From Temnopleurus reevesii (lineage: Eukaryota > Echinodermata > Echinoidea > Temnopleuroida > Temnopleuridae), in contig BQKZ01003075.1 in NCBI GenBank assembly GCA_036244855.1, positions 1-64,000 of the forward strand: DNA of 64,000 nucleotides. Direction: 5' to 3'. The notes below the pieces were generated by a model. The model was given only the letters and a program-made list of their open reading frames with translations. It ran no database searches and was not told the DNA's origin. Of the stretch, positions 14,901 through 29,900 are shown piece by piece. The translations under genes and the position numbers were made by a program. Each line of letters begins with the position of its first letter. Position 1 is the stretch's first letter.

Positions 14901-17900
14901 TGACGATTATCATTGAATGAAAATAAAAAGACTAGCTTTGATAGCAACTCTTCTAAACAATTATTTCTTTAAGATATCCTTCATAACCTTTCCTTCTTCA
15001 GACAATGTAATGATTATTATTATCATGAAGTTCTAGTCAGCTACTCTTTAAGCTGAAATTTTTGCAGTGGTTTCACTTTTGATCGTATCGTGACATAGAA
15101 TTTCCAATCATTACAATACCCATAAACTTATGCACAATGGTATTTCAAAATGTGAATAACAACCATCCCTTAATATGCAAATAACTGTAACATTCAGTAA
15201 ATTTGCTAACATTTTTGTATGCTAGGATATTGCCTTTTACAACCTAATGAAAATTCTTCATCTCTACCACCTTATAATTAATCTTACCTTCAATCTCACA
15301 GAAGTCTCCTTCAAACCCTTGTTTGCAGACACACTGGCTTCTGACACAGTTTCCTCCATTCTCACAAGCTGGCTCACATGTCGAGGCTAAAGAAAAAGAA
15401 AAAAATGGAAGTTAAGACAGAAATGGTTGAGGATTGGACTTGATGCTAAAATTGAGAAAATTACACAATCAAAACCATTTTATGGGACATTAAGGAGAGA
15501 ATGGGAAGAGTGACACCAACAATAATGGACACTTGAATTGGATTACAAACGTGACAAACGGCAGTGTGAAGACACGTGGAATAAAAGGGGAGAGAGAAAG
15601 TGGGATACTCTGACATATCATAAAAGCTCTGGTCCCTCTCTTTTTGTTTCTTTCGCTTCAGGTATAAATGAACTAGGATCAACTAACATGTGACATTTAA
15701 CATAAGGAATTACACATGCTATCCTATAATAAAAACTGGTACACAATCAATAGGGGATTTTTAATTAACACTTGAATAATAATGTACAATGATGTCACGA
15801 TTGAAGTATCCAGGTGGATAATTGCACCGACCTCTTCAATTGAATGAACTCATCGCTTTATAACTCTCTAATGTCTGAGCCGCATACAATGCTAGAAACA
15901 CATGTCTCATTACACTTTCCATTAAATCAGACATATCACTTGCGAAGGGTTGGGTAAACACATATCACAAACAGTTGTAATAATCCTCTTCCTATTATTC
16001 TGGGCTGTCTCTCTCCTCTCCCTATCTCTCTCTCTCTCCCATTTGCCTCTCTTTGGGCCTCTGTTTATACCATTCCTCTCCTTTCTTCCATCATTCCTCT
16101 CCTCTCCGATGTTCTCCGTCTCTGTCTATACGTTCCTCTTCCATCTACCTGTTTCCCCCTCTCAGCTACTCTCTATATCAGGGACTGAACTTAAGAATTT
16201 GCAGGGAAGCTAAAGATAGTTCTCCAAGAGGTTCTCCATGAGAGTTTCAGGGGAGCTAACTCGGGTCTTCATGTAGTAGATTTGGGGCAACATATATCAT
16301 TCCCACCAAAAGCATTGAAGGAGAACTTTAGGAAAGCAATATCTCTCGCTCCCCTTAAATTTTATGCCCGCTATATCTCTCTTCCTTTTTCCATTTCTCT
16401 GCTCCTCCCTTCCATTCCTCTCCCCTCCTTTCCCTATCGCTCTTCCCTTTTTGTTCCTGTCTCTATCTCCCCTCTCCTCTCATTTGCACTGATTAATCTT
16501 GTGACGCACTTCAAGCAATATATGCGATCAGAATCATTCATTAAGAGTACCATTAACTTCGCTATTATCACTTGCAAAGTCTGTGGTAAATATTTGTTTA
16601 ATCATCTGTGACAGTAATATTGATCCTCTTTCATATTACCTTGCACTCCCCTTCCTCTCTCTCTCTCTCTCCCCCCCCTTTCTTGCTCCCAGTCGCTCTC
16701 ATTCAAATAGAAATCACCAACAACATGATTGATTTCTCCCTTCTCAATTCAAGCACACTATTCGTACATTTCGGCAGATTTCAAATTTCCTTTTCGTTAC
16801 AGGGGAGCTTTGTCTACTCTCGTAAACATTCATTCACCTGACAAATTAAACCATTTTAGACAGCAGTTTGACGGCAGATACATCTTGAACTCTTGTGAAG
16901 CTATGGAAAATTTGGTTGATGACAAAAACTCTGCCAACGTCATCCGTTGATATGAGACTATAACAATCTTCGGCAAAATTTTGACATTGCAGAGTTTATT
17001 TTCTTACACATTCATCTTGGAGAAGGAAAACGCTGTTCTCTCTCTGAGTATGTTTGCTAATTCATCTGAGCTGGCAACAATGGACTATAACTACTGTAAC
17101 CTCTCACATAACAGTTCCCAGGAGACATATCTTGGTATTGAAGAGGAATCATATACCGTAATGCATGGGATCCAAGTTACCTTGATCATCATTGTCAACG
17201 GAATCGCTCTTTTCTTGCTATGTCAAACCAACGCTGAATATGATAAGATAACAGCGCTTTTCTTTAAAGCATTGTCATTTACTTACATATGTCTTGGACT
17301 CTCCTCTCTACCAAACTTTATTTTCACTGAAATACTACCAAAGAACAGATTACATTTAAATCTCATATACGCCATCGAATCATCCTTTCTATTTATGTCT
17401 ATAGGTATCCTGACCTGTGTGAACGTCAATCGATACCTAATGATTGTTCGTCCGATGAGATACAACTCAATTGTGACAATGAGACGAGTTCGGATAGTAA
17501 TTGCGATAATCGTCCTCCTATGTTGCTTTCCCTTTTTTTTCATTTTTATAGACCCATATAGCATATACCTTGAAGCACTTGAAAATTGTGACGTCAAAGG
17601 AAAACACAAACTCCAAGCATTCATCATACCAGCAATCGTGCTTTTTGCAGCATTATTAGTCCTCATTACATATACAAACGTTCGGACATTAATCATCGCT
17701 CATCGCTTGCATGCTAACATGAGAAAGCAGTTCAAACGCCTCTTGGTTTTGTCAGCAAACCAAGACTCAGTACAAAGGAGAGAATCGTCATCTACAACTG
17801 CAGTATCCGGATCAACCGCCATCACAACATTGCAAGAAACTGGTAGAATATCAGATCCAAAAAATGGTCCTGAGGAATTATCTACGGTTCATGGAGGAAC

Positions 17901-20900
17901 ATTGCGAGACCAAGGAAGAAGTCCAAGTCCAAAAGGTGACTCTAAGGAAACATCTAAAATCTGTCGAGCAACATGGACAATCTCCCTTATCACATTATCA
18001 TCTTATGCTGCGTGGGTGCCCTCAATCTGTGTGACAATTTACCAGGCTATTTGGTTCGTAAAGCCATCTGATCTACCTTACGCGTTGGTTTTGATTAATC
18101 TCACTGGTGTGTACGGCAACATGTGGTGGACTCCAGCAATTTACATTGGAACTGACAGGAAATATCGGAAAGCAATCAGAGAAATGTTTAAGATGAGGCA
18201 TCAAACATTGTGTAGGTCCTGAATAATTGATGTTCTTTGATCTCAAGAGAACATTTTGCATGTTCCAAAGTATGCAACAGAAACAAGCCTTGGGCAAAAC
18301 TACAAAGATCCAGAAAAGGTTGTGTTTCATCAGGGGGATTTAAAATTGTAGAAAAAAAATCTGAAAGCAACATCCAAAAATGAAAGCAGCACTTTAGGAT
18401 AAGGCTATTATTTTCTTGAATGTCTATATTAGTACTAAAAAGGATAAATAAAATAAACTAATTATGAGGAAGGTTTAAGGAGGATATAAGCTAGCTAGAA
18501 GTCCAGAAGAGCAGAAACGCATTCCAGTAATATCGTCAGATAATCCTTAGATGTGTAATTTCTTATAATAGATCTCAGAATTATTTTCAAATGAGCTTAC
18601 TTGGAGCACTGCTTGTGCACTTCATGTGTATACTCCCCATGCATGACATTGCAAATAGAAGAGTACATTAGTTGTATAAAATCGCAAGTATAACCAATGA
18701 ATAGTACAAATAAGTAACTTACGTGGAGTATTGAGCGGATATAAGCTGGTAAGAGGTCCAGCCGAGCAGGAATACATTCCTGTTATATCTTCCGTCACAT
18801 TGCTAATGGTTAGCTGGGTCATGAGGGGTGTTAGCTGTACTGCATGGATGTTTGGCCTCAGAGGATCTGAATATAAAAGGAAGAATAGAGGCATGAAAAT
18901 TAAGACAGATGTCACCTTCATCAAAAAATTCACCATTTCTATATTTTGGCAGACAAAGAAAACTATCTGGGGTAAGATAAAAGATGCAGTAGCAGTTACT
19001 GTAGTATGATTTAAGGGTGAATACTTTCATGACCCCTTAACAAATATTTCAGTTCTTGGATCTGTTTCTCTTTGTATTAGACCTCTCCACTCATAACATG
19101 TGGAAACATCATATATCTTGTATATATCATTATGCCATTACTACAATAATCTGTCATCTCAGAGTGCCTATTTCTCTTTCTGGTCATTATCCTTTGATTT
19201 TGCATGCTATTCTTTAAAAGAAAATAGACTAAATCAGCATTTTTGGAACCGTCTGGAAATCAAGAATCTTGGCGCATTGAATATTTCTTCATAATCCCTC
19301 ACTCATGACTAAGATTCAACAACTTCAAAGAAAGATTCTTACCAAGCGTGTTGACGATGGGGAACATTTCTCAGTTTGGTCCCTGCCAGAAAGGATTAGT
19401 GTAAAGAGGATTAGGACTAACTATGCACAAGAAGTTAATCTCTTCACCGAGATTAGGATCACGATCCAGGGAAGAGGTGATGGTGATGTTCACTCGGATT
19501 CCTGCCGGATCAACTACAGAAAAAAAAGGAATGGAAAATTGATAAAAATAAATTGAAGCGCATATCACACAGGAGCGTGGAAGGACAATTGTGTTTTATA
19601 ATAGTTAGAATCAAATATCACAGAAACTATATGCACTCTTTAGAGTTGATGAATTGAATTAAATTGAATTGAATTTATTTATTATCCAATAAAACAATAA
19701 CATAACATGGTATTGCATAACAAAGAAATATTATAGTACTTAAGCATAAAGTTAACAGGATAAAGGGAACCAGAAAATAGCATGGATGATAATCGAGTCT
19801 GGCACCTATTCACAAAGACAACTGTGATGTTGACTTGAAAGATTAAAAAGTTACATTAACAAATAACATTATATAAACGTTACATTAACATATATGTACA
19901 CTTAACATGATTATTTGTTATATAAATATGAATTACATTTGTATCGTCAGTTGATGATGATACCTTATGAGTACTCCATCTATAATTCTTTACATCGATG
20001 ATAGGCAATACCAGACAATTTCTAAAAAAATACCTTTGATATTGATCTCTTGGTGACTTCCGATTTTGGAAGTTAATGCACAAGCTTTATCAATCATTTA
20101 GGATATTTGCCACTTTTTCTTCCTTTAAAGGGGTACTATTATGAAAATACAAGTTGATCTGTATTGATGTATTATACCATTAACAATACCCTTTTCACTG
20201 AAAGAGAGTCCCAATGTGTTTCATATATTTTATAATATTTTTTCTTCATTTTTATGTTGGCTTAGTTGGGAACACCCCTAAAAATTTCTTTCAAATGTCA
20301 ATCATGTTGTGACATCACAAGAGTCAAGTTTGTTCATCTTTCTGAATCATGTATAATACATCAATACAGATCAACTTGTATTTTCATAATAGTGGACCTT
20401 TAACATAATCTAAAATACAAGTACTTAAAAGTGCTGCATCAAAGAAAAATACCCAATTGTGTGATAATAGCTAATATTAGGAAGTGTATAAGATAAAATG
20501 TTAAACAAGCATGATTACTCAAACTAGAACCTGGAAGGATTGAACACACATGCAAAAGCAACAACTTAGCATATACGTGACTTTGCATATAAAAACAAAC
20601 TACAGTCAAACCTGTCTACAGAGGCCACCCCAAGGGAAACAGAAAAAGTGTCCACTGTAGACAGGTGGCCTCTATAGAAAGGTTCTATAACATGCATTTT
20701 CACCTGGAGTGAATCAATCTAAGTGGCCACTACAGACAGGTGGTCACTATAGACAGTGGTTACTATAGACAGGTTTAAAGAATTGAATGATAACAGAATA
20801 ACTTACCAGGTATTTCACAGTGGGCTCCAGCAAACCCAGCAGGGCAGAGACAAGCTCCGTTATCACAAGTACCTCCATTGGTGCAGATATCTTCACATTC

Positions 20901-23900
20901 CTCTCCTGTATCAAGAAATTTTTTGCCGAAAAATACATTTTTAGTTTAATAATTGAATGTCAAATGCTTAATTACAATGTGACAAGTACGTTGGCATGCT
21001 CCGTATATTCTATGCTGATACTCTAGTTCATGTAGTTTGGGTGCTATATGTCTTGCATTATTATTATCGTTATTAACTCTTAACCTGCTGCATTATGTAA
21101 CCCAAGACTGATAGGTTTTTATGAAAAAGTGGAGTATTGTGTGCTCAATTTGTCGACCAGAGTCAACAGAAGCAAGTCAGCATGTGTGACTGGAGTCGAC
21201 AGAAGGAAGTCAGCATGTGTGACTGGAGTCGACAGAAGCAAGTAAAGAGTTAACATGTAATTGTTGCTTTGGCAATTTTACACAATGGTCCAGTATTTGT
21301 ATACCAATCGGTACAACTGCAGATGGATCTATCAGCAAAGAGAGTATATCGATTACAACAAAACTATTTATCATTTCTGCCCACAAATATTGTATGCTTT
21401 TGTATGCTTCTAATTAAGATGTAAGGCTTAAGCAAGACATTTTTTCATGTTGGATAATATTCGTTTCAGACATAACATGTACCCTTATCAATCTAAAAAA
21501 TGCATTACTGTGGGGAAAACAAGGGAACAGTTGATTACTATCAATCACTTCATACAGAATTGAGAAAGAGAGGACTTACTTCTCGGAAGCAGAACAAATG
21601 TAGACTCGATAGGTCCGACCCGGCAGGTATATTCCCCTGCATCTTCTAGTAGCAGTTCATTGATGCTCAGACGATTTGACTTCCTGGTGTTACGAGTATT
21701 GATGTGCTTGTTTCCTCCTTTAACATGAAATGTGTGTGAAAATCAGAGTGATTTAGAATACAATTAGTTAGATATCTTTGTTACAAAGTAGGGAGTAGAA
21801 CAAACGTAGACTCAATGGGTCTAATCCTGCACATTTGTTTTCCTGTAACACCTCGCTAATGAATACTTTTCAGTACATAGATACGAACCTAAAATCATAT
21901 TCATTGTCTTTTTCACTTGGATGAGGGGTACCAAACTCAATAGACGTCAGTGATTAATCAGAATGGGAAGATGCAAACATTGTATCCACCTATCAGCCTA
22001 AAATTCAATTAATTTCAATAGAATACAAGGTAAATTTACCATACAATTTGACATGTCGATCACCCTGCACGAAATGAATTTGTTCTATTAAATCAGGATT
22101 ATAATTGGGCAATTAGATGTTTTCTGTGGAGAGAGATGCAATGCATTATGATATTACGTTATTGTTCATTCATGATCAGCTATAAATCTTAATAACCCCA
22201 AAGAAGGGAAAAGGAGGATGGAAAAGTGAATAATACAACCTTGGTTGGCATGTCCGCAAGTATTCAGAAGAAAATTGGCTGACTAGTGAGGACTTAGAGC
22301 AATGATCGACAATTGCCAATTTACATTTACAGACACTGACAATTGGATAATTATTACAAGGAAAATGTGTAGATCTTACCTCTTCCAGCTGGTTTGATGA
22401 CCTCCCCATCAGGACCAAACCATAGTGGGTTGCCTTCATTGGTATTGCCTCTGATCTCACAAAGGATCTTTGTGTTCAAGCCAACTAGGAACTGTGGATT
22501 ACGTTGGACTCTGATTCTCAGCTGGTAGTCATTGGTTTCTAATGGGGGAGATATGAAAGAGCAAAGTAATGCAACATTAATTTTATTTCATTTTTGTGTT
22601 ATTTGAATTATGAGAATATGTTGTTTGGTTTTGCTTATGGTTATTGGGGATCATTTGCACCAATCATGCTGGCATTTGATAATTTCTCCCTTTCATTTTT
22701 GTGATTTATTTACATGATATTCAATATGTTGCTATACTTTACATTACACTTTAAAGGGTTTTTGATGAGAAAATAGAAAATAAATAAAGTGAAATTATAT
22801 AGAATTGAATTACATTGAATTGAACTAAATTGAGAACAATTGGGTATGATACAAAATATTGATGGTATATAAGATTTATGCTTATTAAAATTACAATGGT
22901 ACTCTATTAGTAAAACATCAAATGGTTTTGAAGGGGCTAAATTTTTTCAAATGAAATCAGGGAAAAGAATTTACAAAATAGGAAAATAACTTGAAAAGAG
23001 AAAGAAGGAAGAGATAAAGAAAAATTAGCAGAGAACAAAGGAGTAAGAATAATTAATTTATTTAGTTATTCATTGATATAAAAACATGATATCGATCAGC
23101 ATCACAAGCAGAAAAGCTCAATCCACATTTGTAACATAACATAATTATTCAGATAATTATCAAGAAAATGTAAACAAAAAAATATATATATCCTTGTGAA
23201 ATGGAAAATACATTGAAGTTCACTGTTCACATTTTACCAAAACTCTGCTTTCCAACTCACCAATATTTTGGCAGAAAGCTCCATCAAATCCATCCATGCA
23301 TATGCATGTTCCTTCCACACAAGAACCTCCATTAGCACAGGGTACATTACAATCTGGGCCTGCAAAATAATGTAATAAGGTTTAATAGATATTGCACATC
23401 TTTTTCCTTTTCATTAACCCATTAAATACTGAATTCAGCAATCAACATATACTTTGTGTAGGGACTACCTGGTTCCAGTAGTCAATGGGTTAACTTTGAG
23501 TGAGATGGCAAATATATGCGGGGCTAGGCTCATTTTGGGTTCAATGGTCGACCTGCCACACAAGTGGACCGTTGAGGCAGGGCACATGACAATCTAGGCC
23601 TTCACAATAATAAACATGTATGCATGTACAGGTATGGTATATTTCCATTCTATCGAATAATTTTTAAGTGGAAGATTGCATATATATGATCAACAGATTT
23701 ATATAAAAGTAATCACATGATGCTGTCATTTTTCTATTAAGTACCTAATGAATCTGTTTACTGTATGAATCACTCTATGTATCATGATTTAAATTGTATT
23801 TGTAATTGATTTATATTATATTTTGATTTGATTTGAAATAATAATGAGACTAAGGATTGGGTACAAAAAAACTCCAATCATTCTATCATTAAGAAAACAT

Positions 23901-26900
23901 GTTACACACCTGACACATCCAGCAGATAGTCTGCTCTGTTCATTCCCACCACACAGCTGTAGCGTCCAGCATCCTCAAACTCCAAAGTTTGTACAGGCAT
24001 GGTAAAATTTGTTTACAATGTACATGTGAATAGGTATCAAGTAATAAAAACCAAATCATTCTGTTATTGAGAACAAATAGTACATACCTGACACATCGAG
24101 TAGGTAGTCTGCTCTGTTCATTCCGACCACACAGCTGTAGCGTCCAGCATCCCTAGATTCTGCTGACACGATGGTCAAGGCTGTCTCTGTCTCAGACTGG
24201 ACATCAGAGAAGATTCGCTGACCAGCTGGAATGGTAATCAAAAGAAAGACTTTGATGTATCACTTTTTTAATTTCCTTTTCTTTGATAGCATCTGACTCC
24301 TTCACTCGTGAAGATCTAAAATAAATGTAATTCTTTGAAAGTATGATTCCAAAGTAATCCAAACTAAGGTGCTCATTCAATTTGCTATTGTTTGATTTAA
24401 ACCGGCAGCAGATTTGGTAAACCCTTCTCCGCATTGGATATTTTGAAAAATCATTATGCACGCCCACACATAAGCTTAATACTTGCATCATAAATTACTC
24501 TAAATAAGCGAAATACACTAGAGTGTCAACTTTCATGCACTTTGTATTCATGCATTTTAAGACCTAGCAAATGGTGGAATGCGCACAAAAAGTCTTTTAT
24601 TCACATGCCTAGATAATGTATTCACCCCAACTGTGCTCACATAAGGTCATGGCCGTTTGGAACATACTTCTTAGCATTTATAAAACTCATAAATAAAACT
24701 TTGCGCATACATTGACAGACAGTCAAACAGACTAGCACTTGAATGCTCACTCACTTTGCATCCCCACAATTGGTTGATTATCAGGCCCTAGCCATTGTGG
24801 TATGCCCTGACCGGCCTGAGACACCCTACAGATCACGGTGAGGTCGTCTCCAATATATGATGTTTCCTTGTGGAGGTATTTTGATCTCTCCACTAACAAC
24901 ACACGTACACAACATCTAATAAATCATAAACAAATCTACAGATACCATTACACACTAGAGTGTGCACTTACTTTGTATCCCTGCAATTGGTTGATTATCA
25001 GGCCCCAGCCATGTTGGTATGCCCTGGCCAGCCTGAGACACCCTACAGACAAGGGTAAGGTCATCACCAATCTCAGGGGTCTCTCTAGGAGGGCCTTGGA
25101 TCTCAATGGAGAATGGCCTCATCACTGAAAGAAAAGGTGACACAATCATTGATTTCATAGTTCCCCAAGTTCTATTCAAATTACTATCAAGAAAAATAAG
25201 TCTCAATGGAGAGTTGTATTTTTCACTGAAGATCGCACAGGTATCTCTGAACAAATATAGAGAACCTCATCTTTGCCAAGCAAATAGAAATAAATAAAAA
25301 AAATAACATGTAAAAACAAATAATTTCTTATATGTGTCCTAAGATGTGATGTTTTTATCATTACTCCCATCATTTTGTTAGTAACTGAGCAATTAATCTT
25401 TGTGGTTGAAAGACATTTTAAAAAAGATATCCAGTGCAACCTTCAGTTTCAAAAGGTGACAAGAATGAAATAGGTGAAATTTATTGATTTTACTCAAAAT
25501 GGTGGTTGTACAGAAGGGAAAAAGACAAAAAATAGTAAAGTAGAATAAATCCAATTCCAACATGAAAGGAGAGACTTCATAGCAGCATATCTCATGTCAA
25601 AAATAGGAGAGTTGGATATTTTGTCCTTGAGCTTGTCCTTGCCTATTATTACATGACAATTACAATAATAACTTTCACAAGAAATTTTGGCAATGGCTTA
25701 CCTCCAATCTGGCAGAAGCTTCCATGGAAATCTTCCAAACACTCACACATACCCCTCACACAAGTTCCTCCATTAATACAAGGCTGGCTGCAGTGAGCAG
25801 CTGGGGGAAAAAAAATAATTGTTGATATAATCAGTTACTATATGCTCTAACGAAGTGTATAACTATGCAGTGACTCAAGTAACGTCAATTGGATTAATAT
25901 GGTATCATATTTCAGGTAATCAGCAGTATGAAGTTTTCAGTTTTTGAGAGCTTCCTGGACACGCGCACATACCCCTCACATAACTTCCTCCGTTAATAAA
26001 ATGCTGGCTGCAATGAGCAGCTATAAATGGAGTTTGAATTGAAGATCATTCAATTATTGATACATGGTTTGAATCCAAATACCATCAGCAACATCCTCAT
26101 TATAATACTTTACTTTCAGCTCTCAAGCTCCCTCAAGATTTACACAACAATGTAGAAAGGAAATCACATATCAAAAGTAGGGTTTAAATCATTACATACA
26201 GTAATGTTTCAAAATATCTATATTACAACGTTTCTTACTTATACAATCTTCTGCAATATTCTCCTATCATTTGTATAGAGACATACCTCACAAATGTCAA
26301 ATATACAAATAGCAGTCACAAATACAGAACCGATGCTTCTATCAATATGTCACAAAGCACAAAACAATCACATCATCTATTTTACAGTTAACTTCTACAT
26401 GAAACTCACGTTGGACTTGAACTGAGAACTCTGTAGTGACAGGTCCGACATTGCACACATATGGTCCTGAGTCTGTGGGTTGCAGTTCATTAATCACCAA
26501 GCGAGTTGCCTTACGGTCCAGAGCTACGATGGTGTAATGTGAATCGCCACCTATGCGAAAGAACACCAAAAAATCACAAATTGTTTGACATCTCTTTTCT
26601 AAGAGAAATAATTTGGATGAATCATATCACCAGGGAATAATAAACTGCGTGTTTTAGTGATCGGTCTAACAGTGAACACATATGGTCAGCAGTCTGTGGG
26701 TTCCATTTCATTCATCACTTTAAGGAGTTGCTATACGACCCAGAGCTACAATGGGGTATAGAGAATTACCACCTATGCAAAAAAGGGTGAAAGCAATCAT
26801 AAATTTTTTTGAAACTCCTTTCAAAGACACTTTATTTTGGTAAATCATATCATCAGGTAATAATGAAAAAGGAACTATTTAGTATATAATTGACGATATT

Positions 26901-29900
26901 ACCGAGCATTAAATGATACGTCATGAATCGAATAAAAAAGGGAGACTCATGAAACTATAAAGAGGAGAAGTTGAAAAGAACATACTTGGGTCAATGATGT
27001 TGCCTTGCAGGTCATACCAGATAGGATTCTGGTAGGGGGTTGTGTGGTTCTCATCGCATACAATGACAACCCTAAACACATATCTCCTTTATATTCTGTG
27101 AAATGTTCACAAATCAAATTATTTCCAACCATCTATTGATATACCTTGTACCTAAAAATGTGGGAGTTGTATATCATGCATAGTAGTAAAAAGATAAGAA
27201 GTTGAAAAGAACATACTTGGGTCAATGATGTTTCCTTGTGGGTCATACCAGATAGGATTCTGGTACGGTGCCGTGTGGTCCACCTCGCATTCAAAGACAA
27301 TACTATACATACATGTATATTTCCTTTACATTCTGCGGAAGGCCTACAATTCAAAATATTTCTAACTATCAAATAATATGTCATGAATCTATAAAAGTGG
27401 GATTTCTATCTCATGTGAAAGTAATAGAAAGAGGAGAAGCTTAGAAGAACATACTTGGATCAATGATGTTTCCTTGAGGGTCATACCAGATAGGATTCTG
27501 GTAAGGTGCTGTATGATCCACTTCGCATACGAAGCTCACACTGTCACCCGTCTGTGGCAGGGCTGGTTGGGTCTGATCGATCGATATCACAAAGTCTGAA
27601 AAAAAAACCCAGCCATATCAAAGGTTATCGAGAATTAGCCTATTTGATTACATGTCAAGACGTTTTCATAATTTCACAAGTTCATTAATCAATCATTGGA
27701 CACTGAATAAATAAAGCTTGGGCAATGCCAGTAGGGTGCACCTGTTATCAAGCTAATTGGGACATTTAGAAATTGATATAGATTTGTTCGTGTACTGCGG
27801 AATCAAGCCAAGATGGCATATCTTGGATGTTGAAATTAAAGATCATCCCTTTTCTCTCTCCTTCTCTTGACACATATACATAAATAAATTGTGATAATAT
27901 ATGACAAAAAACAATTTCTCTCATCTCTCTTTGGATTATGCTACAAATATTCTACAGTGTATTTTCCTATCGCTCAATTCAAACTCATGTTATGGCCAAA
28001 ACAAACACACAAACAAATGCTCTCAAAAGTAAACAGCCCCTGCAAATACTCTAAATAATTTTTACACATTTCATTATATTTTGTTTTTAAAAGGGGACTG
28101 TATGTTCATGTAAGGGAACTTAACAGAACCACACTGCAAAAAAAAATTTAATTGTTTCAGAGGTCCTGTGAAGGATAACATTTTTTCTCTTCATATTTTC
28201 AATGAAAAACCTGCATAAAAATTGTATTACTTACTTGGTGTTTCACACTGATCCCCTAGGAAGCCTGGTAGACAATCGCATACACCCTCCAAGCACCGAC
28301 CACCATAGAGACAAGGTTTATCACAGGACAATGCTGAAAATTAAACATAGAATAGATTAAACATTACATGTAAAATATTGTTATATATTAAAAGTTTGTT
28401 CCATTTCACTTTCAAGACATCATCATCGACAACAAATGTACACTGCATCAGTGGTGGATCGCCAAACTAGCCTATTGATGATCATTTTCCTTATGGTCGA
28501 CGATAACAGTAACTCTCTTGAACACGGTTCCTGCATTACAGACATACATGCATCATATGTGAACACATATCTTTTAAAAAATGCAGCGACAGCCTGGTTC
28601 CAGTTGTCAATGCGTTAATCTTTCTACATTAGTAACACCTACCTTGCCAACATATTAATACAAATTTGCATGAGCAAATAACTGTGATAGCTAATTTTAT
28701 TGGTTTGTCAATTCCACACATCATCATCATCTTCATCCACAAAAGTACAATCCATCAGTGGTGAAAGGCCAAACTAGCTTATTGATCACAACATTTGCAC
28801 TTACGATCGACAAGAATGGTGAATCTCTTGTCCACAGGTCCTACATTGCAGACATACATTCCTGCATCATTCAGCTGTAGATCATTAATGTGAAGACAGA
28901 TCACACATACAAATTCAATTTTTCTGAATTAATAATAACTACCGTGTACCTTGACATTCAATCGTTCTGAATTAATAATATCTACCAAGTATCTTGACAA
29001 ACAGTGAATACAAATTTACAAGAGCAAATAACTACAATTGCTACTTTCATTGATTCCAGAAGTCCATACATCATCCACAAAAGCACAGTCAACAAGTGAT
29101 GGCAGGCCAAACTAGCCTATTGATCATTATAACAACATTTGCACTTACGTTTGACAAGAACGGTGAATCTCTTGTCCACAGGTCCTACATCACAGACATA
29201 CATCCCTGCGTCATTCAGCTGAAGATCGTTAATGTGATGACGGATGATATATGGAGATTTATAATCTTTGTGTACCTTACCAACCATGCCATCCAATGAA
29301 TACAAATTTCCATAAGAAAATACATAGGATGGATCCTTTCATCAGTACCTCAAGTCCATACATCATTATCATTATCCAAAAAGCATAGTCCACCAGTAGT
29401 GGCAGGCCGTACTAGCTTACTGATCACAACATTTGCACTTACGATCGACAAGAACGGTGAATCTCTTGTCCACAGGTCCTACATTGCAGACATACATACC
29501 TGCATCATTCAGCTGTAGATCGTTAATGTGAAGACGAGTAGCATATGGTGATAGGTTATCGATATACATGTGACTGTCGCCACCTGAAAATAGAATGGCA
29601 AGTGTTATTAACTACCATAAAAATGGAAGAGAAAGCAGAGTCATTTGAACAATTTGTGTATCAATCAGCAAAAAAAAATGACTAAAACTACAATTATAAG
29701 TGTGACAGAATATGTAAAAGTTATAAGTTGTGAAAATAGACATCTTACAAACATCCTTTGAAAGTGTCATTAAGGAATTCTAAATAGTATTATAAAGGCT
29801 GGAAAACAAAATGCTATGAAAAGAGCAATTCAAGGATACATTTGCCCTTTCTACATACAGAAATTTTGTGGTCATTTAGATTGAAATTTGTTGTTCTTGA

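Noticed and set aside
15950..16950. Plus-strand open frames before the GPCR as extra coding exons
   Set aside because: They are CT-rich low-complexity frames with no domain features or convincing splice sites into the GPCR.
16981..17049. An earlier start for the GPCR at 16981
   Set aside because: That position is TTG; the first ATG in frame is 17050, which gives a sensible glycosylated N-terminus.
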